Shown here: positions 45,201 through 55,935 of the stretch, piece by piece
Layout: each line of letters starts with the position of its first letter
Position numbering within the stretch: the stretch's first letter is position 1
Assembly: GCF_030272615.1 (NCBI RefSeq)
Contig: NC_081406.1
Coordinates: 265,143,192-265,207,191, forward strand
Direction: 5' to 3'
Length of the DNA stretch: 64,000 bases
Origin: Cryptomeria japonica
Lineage: Eukaryota > Streptophyta > Pinopsida > Cupressales > Cupressaceae
Translations under genes and position numbers: made by a program
Notes under the pieces: model-generated
The model's database searches: none
What the model was told of the DNA's origin: nothing
What the model saw: the letters and a program-made list of their open reading frames with translations, nothing else

Positions 45201-45567
45201 AGAGGAAATCATTAGTGCAATAGAAGCATTGTTTGCGAAGAAACTCAATGACGGAGGAATAACGGTGAACTCCCTGAAATCTTAGTTGCACAATTTCTTC
45301 TTCGTAGGTTCATTCCCTAAGGAACATTTTACAAATGTTTCTTCATTCTCCGGTATAATGAAGAAGACACAGGAAGTCACGATGGAGTGGGAGAGCTTCT
45401 TTTCCAAGAGCAAGGAAGAAATTGCCTTGATGGGATTTGACATCGAAAATGTGCCAAGTGTCTCCATCGGAGAGTTAGAAGCTGTCGTCGGCAGATTCAT
45501 TGCATACGCCATAAATGAACGAGATAATGGTCTTCCATTTTTGGACGAAAGTCTTTTGGCTGAATAG
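42260..45567 (+). pseudogene. Unknown ORF family A of the 6.7-kb insert
   Basis: About 1,100 codons of nearly continuous coding sequence on one strand, now with several breaks. It starts MAESNKAATLSRQAL. The first 400 residues hold motifs shared with 62,765-64,000: QCSDLVQECAAHY, LTPESIGEAFGIP, LSRVM, FETWM, SFFMSSYLFYMLAR, GIMGCGPAQLKVHECYPQL, FLQFPKFTYIRTQGF. A second part has LPFYTSRAQYDPYS and SRLPLDIVKISE. The third part is low-complexity, basic and acidic (Q/E/K rich), and the last part is helical. The 'T.E.I...FGIP' pattern recalls plant transposon-associated 'mobile domain' proteins, but I cannot assign a family. An exact 42-bp tandem duplication lies at 42,761-42,844. Confidence 0.6.
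42761..42844 (+). repeat. 42-bp exact tandem duplication in ORF family A
   Basis: AAGATGCCAAAAACTCTCAC starts at 42,761 and again at 42,803. The two 42-base units differ only at their last base or two and add 14 in-frame residues (KMPKTLTIFEFKQ twice). The near-perfect identity means the duplication is recent compared with the rest of the element. Confidence 0.95.
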
Positions 45568-45926
45568 TAGTGGCGTACTTATTGTTGAAGGTATTTTGAT
45601 TGGACGTGGGTCCAGTCAATGCATGTCGCCATCAGACAAGGAATCTTCTTGCATGCCGCCTTCTCATTATGGTTTTATGATAGACTCTCCGTGCATGTCG
45701 CCGTCGCCGGGAGAATGATGGGCATTTATGAGGGTGTTCACTATATTTTGAGCATAATCAACATCATGGGGCACATTTAATGTGCCAGTGGGCGCTATTT
45801 TAGGCTCTTTGAATTAATTGTACATGGGCATAATGGGTTATTAATTGCCGATTCCCACCTTGTTGCACCTTGAGTGGAGAATCTTCTAGGGTGAAACCCT
45901 AATTAGGGTTTGCATGGCTTGAGACC

Positions 45927-45934
45927 TATATAAG
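45927..45934 (+). promoter_or_regulatory. Candidate LTR-type TATA box near the insert's right end
   Basis: TATATAAGG is followed by GGGTGACCCCCTCATTTG, with a run of AGGGTGAAACCCTAATTAGGG-type sequence just before. Position and context match the U3/R border of plant LTRs. It supports reading the right end as U3-R-U5. Confidence 0.5.
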
Positions 45935-46739
45935 GGGGTGACCCCCTCATTTGTAAAAGGAGGAGAGATTATTGTTTGAGATTGTTGCATCAGGATTGTG
46001 AAGTAGCCAACTTAATGCATTGTTCAATTTGATGGTGTATTCTTGTTCTACTTTGGCAATCTGCATGATCTTGCTCTCTTCAATTAGATTAGATTTGCTT
46101 ATATGTTGTTAGAAGAACTGGAATTGATAGGAGAACTTGTTGCAGAATCCAAGCTCATACTTTTGGTGTGCAGCTGATTGTTATATGCCGTGCAAAGTTA
46201 GCCTGAGCCTGTTGAAGTGTATGCGTTTAACTTCGGTTATCAGTAGAGATTGTTCAATCCGATGGTCTGTATTGATGATCTGAAAAGCCTCCACGCACCC
46301 TTTGAAGATTGCACCGCCTTCATGTAGTTGTGCTTTGCTGGCGAAACAAAGAGTGGTTTGATTTTGCATAAGTAATCCCATCTCCTGTTCTTAGGATTAA
46401 ATTAGCCTTAGCCTAGTTTTTCTCTACCCTACTCCTATTTACTTTTCGCATAATTCAAAATCTAAAAGATCTAAAACTAGAGCTTTCAGTGCAAATCATT
46501 CGTGTAGGAATCCATGAGCTTGCATAAGTTTTCTTCAATTGAACATATGTAAGGCCCCTTGGGTTATCAGCAAACCCATCAAACAACTGAGTCACGTCCA
46601 CGCACTAAAGGAACCTTGGGATTAGCCGTTTGAACTTTAAACAATCCTAGCATACGGACTAATCTTGATCAAGAGAGGATAAGGTGACCATTGGTGATTT
46701 TATTCTGTGTTAGATGCGGTCATAAAAAACATGTCAATA

Positions 46740-47425
46740 GGACGGATGACCTTCATTGCTGTAAATAAACAAGCTCCCTTGATCATTGTTCTTTCCAGTA
46801 ATCACCGCCATTTGTTACATATAAATGTTGCCTTGGTAATCGCTTCTTTCTTCATTAATTGAAAGTGCCACCCTTAATTTATATATCACTGTTTTGACAA
46901 ATGATAATCCTTGTCAATTTTTGACTTAAGCGCTGTCCTTTATTGTTCATGAACCATTGGTTTACTTCCAAGGGATATTGATTATACTTCATATTATGAT
47001 GGCTGCGCAATTATATGTTAAGCAATCGCTGCTCCCTTTAGTTAGATCGGGTTTGGACATAATTGTATTTAATTATCGTATATGTCGACTCTGCCTTGGT
47101 CAATATTCTTTGACCACTCCTTATTAACTCTCATGCTAGTGGTATAGTTATCTTAATTCCATTTACAAATCGCGCTCTTAAATGATTGATGCTTGTTGTT
47201 GGACCCGAGAGTCGCTGCCATAGCCACTAATAAAACTCTTGACGTGTCAACTGACTGCTGGTAATTCATAATAGTTTTATATTCAAAATGCTCTCCTCTT
47301 AAGCCGAAAGACTTCATGACTTATCCAATGTTAGTCTTATCGTGCTTGTTCCCTCTATGAATATTATATTTTATTACTATTTATTTATTTATATTATTAT
47401 TTAATATATTTATTTTTGTATAAAA

Positions 47426-47465
<40 letters not shown>

Positions 47466-47512
47466 AATTTTAATTTTATCATTAAATTGTATTTCAAAGT
47501 GGGGACATTACA
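46740..47512 (-). repeat. Left LTR of the Gypsy fossil, second part
   Basis: It picks up exactly where 40,013 stopped (GGACGGATGACC) and aligns with 48,900-49,622 to the common end GGGGACATTACA. It contains an AT dinucleotide run at 47,430-47,456. Confidence 0.82.
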
Positions 47513-47864
47513 GTCTCCTTCACTCAAGATTGTTTGTCCTCAAGCAATGATCATGGAGTGCTCAAAATTATTCTCAATATGAAATGGCTTTGGAAATACA
47601 CATGGAATAAACATGCTGAAAATACATTAGACATGAAACAGACACAGAGAATACACATAAAACATGGAGCATACACACAAAAACACATATTGTTAGGTTC
47701 TTGACACTCACTAAGAGTATCCTCTACATTCATTAAGAATGTCCTTAGCACTCACTAAGAATGCTCCTGGCACTTGCTCAGAGTTCCCCAAACATTCACT
47801 GAGAATGTTCCTAGCACTCACTAAGAATGCTCCTTGCTTTCACTAAGAATGCCCCTGACATTCA

Positions 47865-48576
47865 CTAAGAATGCCTTGATTTCTTGCTGGATGTCTCTCC
47901 ATCACAGCCTTCTTCTATCATATGCATTTGTCCTCTCTTGCATTGATGGTTATAGCTCCATGGTTCTTTACATTTGAAACATAGATTCTTCTCCTTTAAT
48001 TCATCTCTTGCTTGGCATCGATGCTCCGTATTCCATTTTTCGTGGCATACATAACATTTTCTCCCTGCATTCTCATTCCTTGAATCCCGGCTGCAGGTGT
48101 GACCCTCTCTCCACTTCTTGTTGCAATCAAAACAAAGGCCCTTTTTCTTCAATTCCTCCCGGTCATTATAAGAAAGATATGGTTTCTTGCGTTTATCTTC
48201 TTCAATAAAATGACCATCTTTTGGTGGTACTCTCTTGTGGTGACTTCTTTTCTTTGTTTGGGCAGAGTTAAGCCTTGTGGCCTTAAGAATTGCCTTTTGG
48301 AGGGTAGGAGGTTCGAAGGCGCTTACTAGCCCTTGGGTTGCATCATTCAACCCTTCTATGATTAGGTAGATAAGTCCGTCCTCGGATATTCCGGGGACCA
48401 TAACAGCTGATCTCTGGAATTCTGAAATATATTCTTCAATGCTTCCTCTCTGCTTTATTCTTGTGAGTTCTTTGAAGTGTTTTTGAGAGTGGGTGTGATC
48501 AAACCTCTCAATGAGTTTCTCTTTGAAGACATCATAGGTCTTAATATTTTTATGGTCTTGTGTGACTAGACCATGG
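47865..48576 (-). pseudogene. Gypsy gag fragment with three zinc knuckles
   Basis: The retrotransposon gag middle region (KLIERFDHTHSQKHFKEL, QRGSIEEYISEFQ, LIYLIIEGL) is followed by a basic linker. Three successive C-x2-C-x3-W-x3-H-x-C knuckles come next: CFDCNKKWREGHTC, CYVCHEKWNTEHRC and CFKCKEPWSYNHQC. The W-containing knuckle is typical of plant Ty3/Gypsy chromovirus-like gag, which usually has one, so a triplicate is notable. The N-terminus of gag and everything after it are missing. Confidence 0.8.
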
Positions 48577-49622
48577 TGTCGCCCCTGATTTGTAGATATG
48601 TGCTTTCAATAATTATTAATTCCTTATTGAGTTAATAGTTATGGTAACCGTTGTCAATCGCTATCTATCCCTTTGACGCCAACTACTGATCATTCTTTCT
48701 AATCTCTTCGTATCATAACGGTAGTCTCAAGGATGCTTAAGGGTAATTGGAATCGTCTATGTTCTCAAACTCTCCCCCTCATATGATAGTCGACTTCATA
48801 GTTCTTAAGACGATGGATATCATTCACTCCTGCGTAGCTCTATTCTATGCCAATATGATTCCTTAGCATTACTCGATATTCATCAATGTTTGTTGAGGGA
48901 CGGATGACCTTCATTGCTGTAAATAAACAAGCTCCTTTGATCATTGTTCTTTCCAGTAATCACCGCCATTTGTTACATATAAATATTGCCTTGGTGATCG
49001 CTTCTTTCTTCATTAATCGAAAGTGCCACCCTTAATTTATATCACTGTTTTGACAAATGATAATCCTTGTCAATTTTTGACTTAAGCGCTGTCCTTTATT
49101 GTTCATGAACCATTGGTTTACTTCCAAGGAATATCGATTATACTTCATATTGTGATTGCTGTGTAATTATATGTTAAGCAATTGCTGCTCCCTTTAGTTA
49201 GATCGGGTTTGGACATAATTGTATTTAATTATCGTATATGTCAACTCTGCCTTGGTCAATATTCTTTGACCTCTCCTTATTAACTCTCATGCTAGCAGAG
49301 TAGTTATCTTAATTCCATTTACAAATCGCACTCTTAAATGATTGATGCTTGTTGTTGGATCTGAGAGTCGCTGCCACAGCCACTAATAAAACTCTTGATG
49401 TGTCAACGGACAGCTGGTAATTCATAATAGTTTTATATTCAAAATGCTCTCCTCTTAAGCTGAAAGACTTCATGACTTATCCAATGTTAGTCTTATCGTG
49501 TTTGTTCCCTTTATGAATATTATATTTTATTACTATTTATTTATATATATATATATATTTTAATTTTTATTTTATCATTATTATTTTATCATTAAATTGT
49601 ATTTCAAAGTGGGGACATTACA
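48577..49622 (-). repeat. Right LTR of the Gypsy fossil, uninterrupted
   Basis: This copy has no insert and so serves as the empty-site reference for the 6.7-kb element. It is highly similar to both halves of the left LTR, with a few percent divergence by eye. Confidence 0.82.
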
Positions 49623-51600
49623 CAATCCAATCACATTCTGGAAATACATTATTTCTTTGTACTTCTCACACAATACCACACTATGGCAAATACACCTTTA
49701 ATAGGCTAATAGCTTATCAAGGATTTTGAAGTTTGCAACTGTTTTGAACAGTGAAATCAGAAATCCAAATTATTGCTGGTAGTGTTAACTGTTGTCATGA
49801 TTAAGTTAATTGCTGTTATGATGCTGTCATGATATATTTATTGCTGTTATACTACGGTCGTTGCTGTCACTCTTGTCATGATATATTTAATTGCTGTTTT
49901 AATACTGTCATGATATATTTATTACTGTTTTTTAAAATGCAATTGTGTTATACTGCTTTTTTAATGTGGTCATGACATATTTAACAGTCTTTTTTTTAAT
50001 TGTTAATGAACTATTTTTTTAAACATTATAAAAAATTGCTATTCTATAAGGGATGCCTAGCTGTCTTTGGGACAGTCAAGGGTTGTCTTCAAACTGCCTT
50101 GTGGATGGCTAGGCGTCCCCTAAATGTTTTCTGCCATCCCCGGTTTTGGGACATTTGCAATTTTTCTCATATTGAGGGGGATGGCTAGGGGACATCCCCT
50201 AACGTCCCCTGGTCGCTGACACACCTCAGGGGACAGGGACAGGTTTAAGGGGTGGTGACACATCCCCATGTAACACGGGATATGCCTTCAAATTCAAAAA
50301 CATGTTTTTGTCTTTTTTTGTACATTATTTTACGTTTTTTTTTAAATACTATTTTTCCCTGATTTTTTGAAAAAAGCTTATACAGTTGGTTTATTGATTT
50401 TTTTTTCTCAGAAGATCTTTGCTGCTATGTGTTAGCGTATGTACTCTCAAGTTCAAGCTTATAAGGCATGGTATTAAGATGTCAATAAATACACCTTGCT
50501 AAAATGATCGGCTGATTAGTTTGCTTAAGATATCTATACTTTCAAGTTTTCAACCTTATGAGATGAGGCATTAAAATGCCAAAATTCTTATATTAGCTGG
50601 CATTCAACTCGAGGCACTATTCAAATGCTTCAAATTAATATCCTAGTAAATTTTGCATGGAATTTTGAGGTTATATGTACATGCAGGAAACCACCTCCTT
50701 CAGAGCGTGATAATGCAACTTAAGGTTAAACATTTTGATTTATTGAAAACATCGGCCCAAAACAATTTTTAGTGTTTGCTTTTTAAAACCAATGTGGGGT
50801 CTGGAGCAACCAAATCGGGGGTTTGGGAGCAGAAGCTTCCAGCAGGATCGAGGAACAGCAGTGCCCCTAGTGCATTCCCTATTGCAATACAGGACAGGGT
50901 CAAAGGGTGGAGCCTTTACTGCCAAGCTCAAATGGAGGCCTTTGAGACCACACAAACCTTCATGGCACATGCTCGAATGCTTGAAAAAAATGGATGGAAA
51001 ATGAGTGTTTTGTGGGTGTTAGCCCCAATTTCAAACTATTCAAATTTTAAACTTTTGTGTCAAAATAGTCAATTTGAGAACTTCCTAGTCATAAATATTC
51101 CCAATGAGTACTTGGATAAATAAAGGCATGTTGATCGACCATTTTGATGCCTTGTCAAAGAGACTTGAATCACCGATTAATGGATGAAGGTTTTTATGTG
51201 ACAAAATATGTTGCATCAGTCTTTTACATTTGTTGTCAAAATTGCCTAAATCACCGAATGATAACTTGGCCAGATTGTGAAAGCAGTTCAAATTATGGAA
51301 TCACTTAATATATCACAGCTTATCGGTGAATTGTATTAGTTTCTTAAGTGACCGATATGGTGAACTCATAACTCATCGGCAAGCTGGCTGATTTTGCAAA
51401 GCATAGAAAAATGCCGATGCATTCTCAATTATTAAAAAATTAGTTATTATAAATTTATAACTCATACATCGGCACTTTGAGCAAGTTGTCAAAGTTAAGA
51501 AAAATGCCGATACATTTGTTGAGGAAAGAGTTAGTTATGATAACTAACTTCAAAGATATTAATTTTTAAACCTCTTCTGCTTGGCTTACTCCATACAATG
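49623..51600. other. Intergenic with small repeats, no gene supported
   Basis: 49,790-49,990 has a repeat of TGTCATGATATATTTA(A)TTGCTGTT with four or so units. 50,050-50,280 is a GC-rich cluster of GGGGAC/GTCCCC and GATGGCTAGG phrases that resembles a transposon sub-end, but no partner end was found. 51,370-51,535 has two ~92-bp units with CATCGGCA...AAAAATGCCGAT cores. Open frames at 50,776-51,123 show no recognisable domain. Confidence 0.45.
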
Positions 51601-51612
51601 TTCGCAATGGTT

Positions 51613-52078
51613 CACAAAGAATTAATTTGATGAAACAACTTTAGGAATTGCATAGAGAATATCATGCATGCAGACCACCTCTATTTTTTCATAGGCTGCT
51701 TCCAAGAAGATTTTATCCCATCGAATGCAATGATGGCACAGTTTGCAGAAGATGGATTTGTTGTAAAGGATTTAGATCCCTCAAGCAAAGCAACTGCTGC
51801 AGGACATGCACATAATAGATTTGTTAATAAGGCTTTTAAAACTTTCACAAAGAATTAATTTGATGAAACAACTTTAGGAATTGCATAGAGAATATCATGC
51901 ATGCAGAGCACCTCTAATTTTTCATAGGCTGCTTCCAAGAAGATTTTATCCCATCGAATGCAATGATGGCATAGTTTGCAGAAGATGGATTTGTTGAAAA
52001 GGATTTAGATCCCTCAAGCAAAGCAACTGCTGCAGGACATGCACATATAGATTTGTTAATAAGGCTTTTAAAACTTTC
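51613..52078 (+). repeat. 233-bp tandem duplication inside the PPR-like pseudogene
   Basis: CACAAAGAATTAATTTGATG begins at 51,613 and 51,846, and the following 233 bases are almost identical between the copies. The duplication took place after the coding sequence had decayed, because both copies share the same worn reading. Confidence 0.9.
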
Positions 52079-53820
52079 AAGCATATGCAATAGGAAGGTG
52101 TAAAGCCAAACTCTGCAACTCATGATGCGACTCCCTTATCATATGCAGCCAGTGCATAAAAGATTAAAGCATCAACAAGGCACATGAATTGTTTGATGGA
52201 ATGCCTCAAAGAGAGGTCATCTCATGAAAAACAGTTATTGCAGGCTATGCACGAAATATATTACACAAATATGCTCTCAAGATCTTTGAATTAATGCAGA
52301 ACTTTGAACACATTCAGCCAGTTAGTGAGCACGTGTGATGATTTTCAATAGCAAGAGGTCAATGAAACACAAGGGATTCCTAAATATACTGAGGTCAAAA
52401 CACCATAAAACGGTGCATGCTTTTTGTGTAGGAGACAGATCACATCTACAGGCATGAGAACTGTTTGAAAGTTGCCTCAAAAGAGAAGTTGCCTCATGTG
52501 ATGCAGTGAATGACAAGTTTTACAGCGGAGAAATTTATTAAAATGATTTTATATTTAATTCAAATGCAATTTAGAGCCATAAAACCCAATTCCACTATCA
52601 TTCCTTCTATGCGCATGTGAATAGTTTGACGGGCTGAGAAATGAAATGATATGGTTGCAGAATGTGTGCAAATTATTTTCTGCAAGGTAGCTTTCTAAAT
52701 ATTTGATAAAAGTGTGTTCATGATCGACTTTCATAACAAGTGAGTAAGGCCTGCGATGGTTGTGTTGACGTGTTTTCTTGTAACCTGCAAATCATATATG
52801 AATCGAGCATTGTAGTTAGTAATGCCGACCTGCAGAATGCATGCAAGCATGGATACAGGCAAGTGAGTTGTTTGATAGAATGTCTTAAAGATGGCTTTAA
52901 AATTTTATATCATTGGCAGAACGACTCGAACAGATGTGTTCTTATCACATGTCATGGCTACGAGATATGTACAAATCCAATTGTTGTCAAGGCTTTTAAA
53001 GCTTTTAAGGAAATGTGGCTGGTAGACATGTACGTCAAACATAGGCGTGCATATGAATTGTTTAACAAAATCCTCCAATAAGATCTCATCACATGGTATC
53101 CCATGATTGCAGGTAATAGGAGTTTCGAAACCTGACTGCAAAAATCTTTTCTTGAGTTTGAGGATCTAATAGATCTAAGACTGACATGTTTAAGTTGAAA
53201 ATACAATAGAAATCTACTTGACATGTAAAGCAGTAACAAGGCATGTGAAATGATTGATAGCATGCCTCAAAGCGATGTCACCTCATGGAATTCCATCATT
53301 GCAGAGAGTGCGCGATATAGATTTATTGAAAAGACTTTAGGAACTTTCAATGGAATTCAATTGCTAGGCGTAAAGCCTAATTCTTTCCTAGATTCCTACA
53401 TACAACCACTAAACACACAATTTTGTCAAATGGTGTAGTTGCAAACCGCCCTAATTTCTTGTAGCTATCATGCAAAATTTGGAATCATAGTTGCATTACA
53501 CGAGTTATTTGATAGAATATCTTAAAGAGGTTGTCTGATTGAACATAGCTTTCTTGAGATTTGCAGAAGATAGAATCACTGAAAAGATTTTAAAGAAAAC
53601 CTTGAAACAATGCAATTCGTAGGTGCAAGGTGACCTAGTTGACACACAAGCAAAATATGAAGCACAGACAGATGCGTGAATTGTTTGTCAAAATGCTTCA
53701 AAAGGATGCCATATCATGGAATGCAATAATTATAATAAACACATGAAATGGATCTGTTGAAAAGCTTTAGAAACTCTCAAAACAAATGCAATTGGTGGGT
53801 GGAACATCTAAGGCCTAAGA
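51660..53820 (+). pseudogene. Decayed PPR (PLS-class) gene
   Basis: Several modules keep the plant PPR pattern. Near 51,715-51,850 and again in the duplicate: SNAMMAQFAEDGFV and AGHAHNRFVNKAFKTF. Near 52,165-52,300: a KAHELFDGMPQREV-like reading. Near 53,030-53,115: MYVKHRRAYELFNKILQ then DLITWYPMIAG. At 53,250-53,390: MIDSMPQSDVTSWNSIIAESARYRF...GVKPNSF. A last one lies near 53,660-53,800. PPR proteins recognise organelle RNA with 35-residue helical repeats. Here the frame changes often, stops are frequent and no start or C-terminal E/DYW domain is visible. It is clearly a pseudogene and is probably related to the minus-strand remnant at 30.4-31.6 kb. Confidence 0.7.
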
Positions 53821-53821
53821 G

Positions 53822-54690
53822 GGATCTGCTTACTTAATAGCCAGTACACCGTGAAGCTGTTTTATTCATTTCAAGGCACAGAGTATTTGTTTTTACCTTA
53901 TCAAGGAATACCTTCTTGGGGTGGCATTATGACAATACTTACTCATGCAGATTTTTTAGTTGAAGATGTTGCACGCTTTTATATTGCACAAAGTATCCTG
54001 GCTTTTCACTTAATACATAAGCACAACTATGTTCATGGGGATATCGAGCTAGATAAATTGTTGTTAGATAAGGATGGCCATATCAAATTATCAAACTTTG
54101 GATTATGCAAACCACTAGATCCTGCCACATCGTTAACACTGAATGAAGACAAGCCATTTAATGATAATGAACCATGTCGAGCTCTGGAAATGAAAGGACA
54201 TTCAAATTTGAGAGGAGCGTAATGGGAGCCCCTTAAGGTAACAGATTCAACATTGGAAAAGAAATCGATGATCATTGGCTTATTCCACTATTGGCACACT
54301 TGATTATATGGCACCTAAGGTTTTTGGTAAAGAAGGGCTATGACATGAAGTGTAATTGGTGATTCTTAGGTGAAATAATCTATCAGATACTTGTCGGCTG
54401 CCCTCCTATCTATTCTAATGACTCCAAAATTGCATGTAGAAAGATCCTTTGCTCGAAGGCATGCTTGAAGTTTCTTGAAGAACTTTGAGTATCACTCAAA
54501 ATGAAAGACTTGATGTAGATCACAAGTTGGGTTAGGACGGAGTGGATGAAATAAAGGCACACCGGTGGTCCAGAGGTACTTAATGGGACAGTTTGTATAA
54601 GATGAAAGCAACATACAAATCTGTGCTCACTAGGGAGTTGAATACTCACAATTTCGAGAAATATGATGAAATTAAGCCTCTGCATTATTC
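53822..54690 (+). pseudogene. Dead, intronless copy of an NDR-type AGC protein kinase gene
   Basis: The reading matches NDR kinases from the strand before the hinge to the C-terminal extension. NSQYTVKLFYSFQGTEYLFL, ARFYIAQSILAFHLIHKHNYVHGDIELDKLLLDKDGHIKLSNFGLCKPLDP and TLNEDKPFND are intact as text. The activation and P+1 region, a worn VGCPP, and KMKATYKSV..ELNTHNFEKYDE of the C-terminal extension follow in other frames. Key catalytic residues are lost: HRD is HGD, KPDN is ELDK and DFG is NFG. The N-terminal lobe with the ATP lysine is missing. Exons appear joined without introns and the 5' part is cut off, which suggests a processed copy, though no poly-A tail or TSD was confirmed. Confidence 0.8.
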
Positions 54691-54989
54691 AAGAAGTTAT
54701 ACTCAAGAAAGCAAAGGATGTCTATCAGGTTTAGTTAGAATGCGTCTCTTTGAAGGCCTATTTGTTGTTGAACTAATATTCCATATGCCACTGATCAATG
54801 TACCAATCTATGAATGCATTGAAACATTCAAGCTTTTTCATCCTATGGAGAGTTTTAATGATTTCATATTCATTTCAACAGAAAGATAGGTTTTGCGTTC
54901 TTGATGAGTTGGATGGTGAGATGATTACAAAGATAACTAGAGTACTCGGAGATGGCAAAACTACCTTGACAAAGATGATGGATTGCTCC

Positions 54990-55753
54990 TTGCTTCAAAA
55001 GTTACATGTTTTCACTTGCCTTTTTGTAAAAGTGACTTATGTCACTCGTCATAACTGAATTAAGAATTTGGGCTTAATTTTTGTAAAAGTTAGATAAACC
55101 CTAACTTGTTTCCAAAAAAGGTAGTTATTAGAAGTAATCACTAAGCTGGTTATCCTAAGTGACTACCTAATGAAGTTATCCTAAGTGGTTACAAAATTGA
55201 AAATAGTTATCATCTAAATCCTATAAATACAAGGCTTTTGCATTGTTTAAGAAGACTCTCACGGAGGGGAAACTTTGGAGGAATTTTCAAAGACACTTCA
55301 AAGAATTTCTTATGCTCATGTACTATGTATAGAAAGGATTTTGGACTTGTATATTTTCAAAAGGATAATGAAGAATGCATTTCAATTCATGTGTTCCAAA
55401 TGTATTCATATGTAATAATTATCAATCTCGTGTATGTTAGATTGGTATCCTCTTTGTGCATATGTAATCTGTGCAATTGATGTAATGACATTATGACACA
55501 CAAGCAGGCTTTGGCATCTTAGCTCGAGTGTGTTGAAGTAGCTGATCTCTTTGTATGTTGAGATTCGTCTTCCTTCCTTCGTTGTCATTATGCATTTAAA
55601 CATATTTGCTTTTACCCCTCTTGTAATTGTTATCATTTGTGAAGTCCTGTTTGGTATTCGTATGTCTACTATTAGGGTTTCTGTTATCCACTTTCTATAG
55701 TTTTGTCTTTCTTCCTTTTTATACTTTCAGGTTAAAAGTGCGCAGAAATTACA
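54990..55753 (+). repeat. LTR (plus orientation), same family as 29.44-30.15 kb
   Basis: It shares TGTAAAAGTTA, GGTAGTTA.TA, the TATAAATAC box (55,222-55,230), CTTTCTTCCTTTTTATACTTTCAGGT-like sequence and the end GCAGAAATTACA with the minus-strand LTR at 29.4-30.15 kb. The left edge is approximate. It follows the kinase pseudogene directly. Confidence 0.6.
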
Positions 55754-55935
55754 AATTCCCTCATCATACGAGGGAGCTGCCCCTCTCAAATGAAGAGGAA
55801 GATTGACAGTCTACAACGATCTCTCCAATTGTTGGTACATTTGTCACTGCTCTTCGGACAAACAGGGTCAGTTTTGAAGATAAATTAGCAGTGACAAATC
55901 TGTTTACCAACAGTTTGGTAGATTTTTATTCCAAT
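55754..55935 (+). pseudogene. Leader and gag-like start after the LTR
   Basis: TCATCATACGAGGGAGCT and CCCCTCT..AAATGAAGAGG match the complement of 29,400-29,435. The protein reading (SPIVGTFVTALR, LAVTNLFTNSL) matches SPTIGPVLIALR...VANLLTNTL of that element. The similarity fades after about 55,930, so only the first part of the interior is left or comparable. Confidence 0.5.

Larger units (their letters stand above)
40014..46739 (+). mobile_element. 6.7-kb LTR-like insert with embedded ORF and 84-bp repeats
   Basis: It is inserted in the left Gypsy LTR; the intact right LTR shows the empty site. It begins TGTTGTGACCTAATCACACA and ends ACATGTCAATA, where the last two bases fit a decayed CA. 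The TSD is GGACA (40,009-40,013) against GGACG (46,740-46,744), one CpG-type change apart. The start and end also form an imperfect inverted repeat. No direct repeat of either end was seen inside, so two LTRs are lacking. Contents in order: leader, 84-bp repeat array, TATA box (42,141), long coding block, then a second TATA box (45,927) about 0.8 kb from the right end, as in U3-R-U5. It could be a giant solo LTR with its own gene, or a non-autonomous element of another design. The coding block is broken in several places. Confidence 0.6.
39441..49622 (-). mobile_element. Ty3/Gypsy fossil, mostly deleted, with a nested 6.7-kb insert
   Basis: The right LTR (48,577-49,622) and the left LTR (39,441-40,013 continued at 46,740-47,512) share the ends TGTCGCCCC / TGTCACCCC and GGGGACATTACA. 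Between them only about 1.06 kb of interior remains, holding part of gag on the minus strand. pol is absent. The left LTR carries about 240 bases (39,482-39,720) that the right one lacks. No matching TSD was found at 39,436-39,440 and 49,623-49,627, so the outer ends may have been rearranged. Confidence 0.7.

Noticed and set aside
40014-46739. Helitron or LINE identity for the nested insert
   Set aside because: The ends are not TC...CTRR, there is a 4-5-bp TSD rather than none or a long one, and there is no poly-A tail.
50776-51123. 115-codon plus-strand frame, GC-richer at its start
   Set aside because: No recognisable domain, composition changes midway and no neighbouring gene signals. It may be a small captured fragment, but this could not be supported.
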